The notes under the pieces were generated by a model. That model ran no database searches. It saw only the letters and a program-made list of their open reading frames with translations, and was not told where the DNA came from. The position numbers and the translations under genes are program-made. Of a DNA stretch of 64,000 nucleotides, positions 63,737 to 64,000 are shown piece after piece. Positions within the stretch are counted from its first letter, which is position 1. Each line of letters opens with the position of its first letter. This DNA is from Paracoccus sp. S-4012. GTDB taxonomy: Bacteria > Pseudomonadota > Alphaproteobacteria > Rhodobacterales > Rhodobacteraceae. The DNA lies in NCBI RefSeq assembly GCF_009674885.1, contig NZ_WKKA01000015.1, positions 1 to 64,000 of the forward strand, read 5' to 3'.

Positions 63737-64000
63737 GCGCAGGGCATGCCGCAAGGGCCGAAGCGGACGGGTCCGACATTCTGGGCAGCATGCGGCGACG
63801 GATCGAGGCGCTCGACCTCGATCTGCGCGGTTTCCTCGTCATCACCGAGGCGGCAACCGGTGCCTATGCCTGCACCGCCCCGCTGGCGGCGATGGCGGGC
63901 GCGCGTGTTCACGCGATCGGCCGTGACACCGCGCGGCATGGCTCCTTTCAGGACGCCGTGGAGTCGACGACGGCGCTGGCCGAAGCCGCCGGCGTGGCCG
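63733..64000 (+). CDS. unrecognised polysaccharide-cluster protein, cut by the window end
   Basis: The ATG at 63733 overlaps the previous stop (ATGA), and 89 codons stay open to the window edge. The visible N-terminus is hydrophilic and helical (MSAGHAARAEADGSDILGSM), then a strand-turn pattern LDLRGFLVITEAATGAYACT, followed by PLAAMAGARVHAIGRDTARHG. This looks like a nucleotide-binding or Rossmann-like start in which a ligand loop (EAATGAYA) follows the first strand. I do not recognise the family. Its place at the end of a coupled sugar-nucleotide operon suggests a role in sugar or glycan modification. Confidence 0.7.
   Translation, partial: MSAGHAARAEADGSDILGSMRRRIEALDLDLRGFLVITEAATGAYACTAPLAAMAGARVHAIGRDTARHGSFQDAVESTTALAEAAGVA

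Overview
The window is GC-rich, densely packed alphaproteobacterial chromosome, most probably from the order Rhodobacterales. Evidence for this is the CIRCE-controlled groESL pair, a short glutamyl-tRNA synthetase without the zinc-binding cysteines, an alphaproteobacterial-type HAD protein, a small conserved protein that I associate with Rhodobacterales, and many dipeptide-type ABC importers. No phage, plasmid or CRISPR signature was seen.

Layout. Bases 1-2085 are an insertion-sequence graveyard holding broken pieces of IS256-, IS110- and IS3-family transposases. Bases 2123-17786 are mostly housekeeping: a thioredoxin-fold isomerase and an alpha/beta hydrolase; a reverse-strand run of ltaE, a YcgN-like gene and ribF; a MaoC-like hydratase; a HAD protein; family II pyrophosphatase; a TraB/GumN protein; groES-groEL; an HdeA-like periplasmic protein; a PfkB sugar kinase; a zincin; gltX; tRNA-Met(CAT); and a lipoprotein lytic transglycosylase.

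Bases 17932-54221 form a catabolic island with three complete Dpp/Opp-type importers. System 1 (17932-25080) carries a FAD amine-oxidase-like protein and a RidA-like protein. System 2 (26635-36415) is one reverse-strand transcription unit: a penicillin-acylase-type Ntn-hydrolase without a signal peptide, the importer, a class III aminotransferase and a GntR/FCD regulator. A TGATATATCA palindrome lies on the -10 of its promoter. System 3 (36608-51028) is divergent around an IclR regulator. Leftward lie permeases, ATPases, a CaiB CoA-transferase, an aldehyde dehydrogenase and an amidase. Rightward lie iclR, an AcoC-like E2-hydrolase, a fused E1 alpha-beta dehydrogenase and the solute-binding protein. 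Two near-identical GGAA-N5-TTCC palindromes mark iclR and E1 as one regulon. A class IV transaminase close to (R)-selective amine transaminases and an OtnK/OtnC-like pair follow.

Bases 54536-64000 are the start of a surface-polysaccharide cluster read rightward. It begins with a 20-codon leader ORF, then an initiating sugar-phosphate transferase, a UDP-glucuronate decarboxylase-like enzyme, a Wzx-type flippase, a WbpD/WbpB/WbpE-like trio for an acetamido-amino uronic acid, an SDR epimerase, a second DegT aminotransferase, and an unrecognised gene cut by the window end. Many neighbours share ATGA or GTGA stop-start overlaps, implying translational coupling.

All calls come from reading the sequence and from remembered family signatures; no database search was run.
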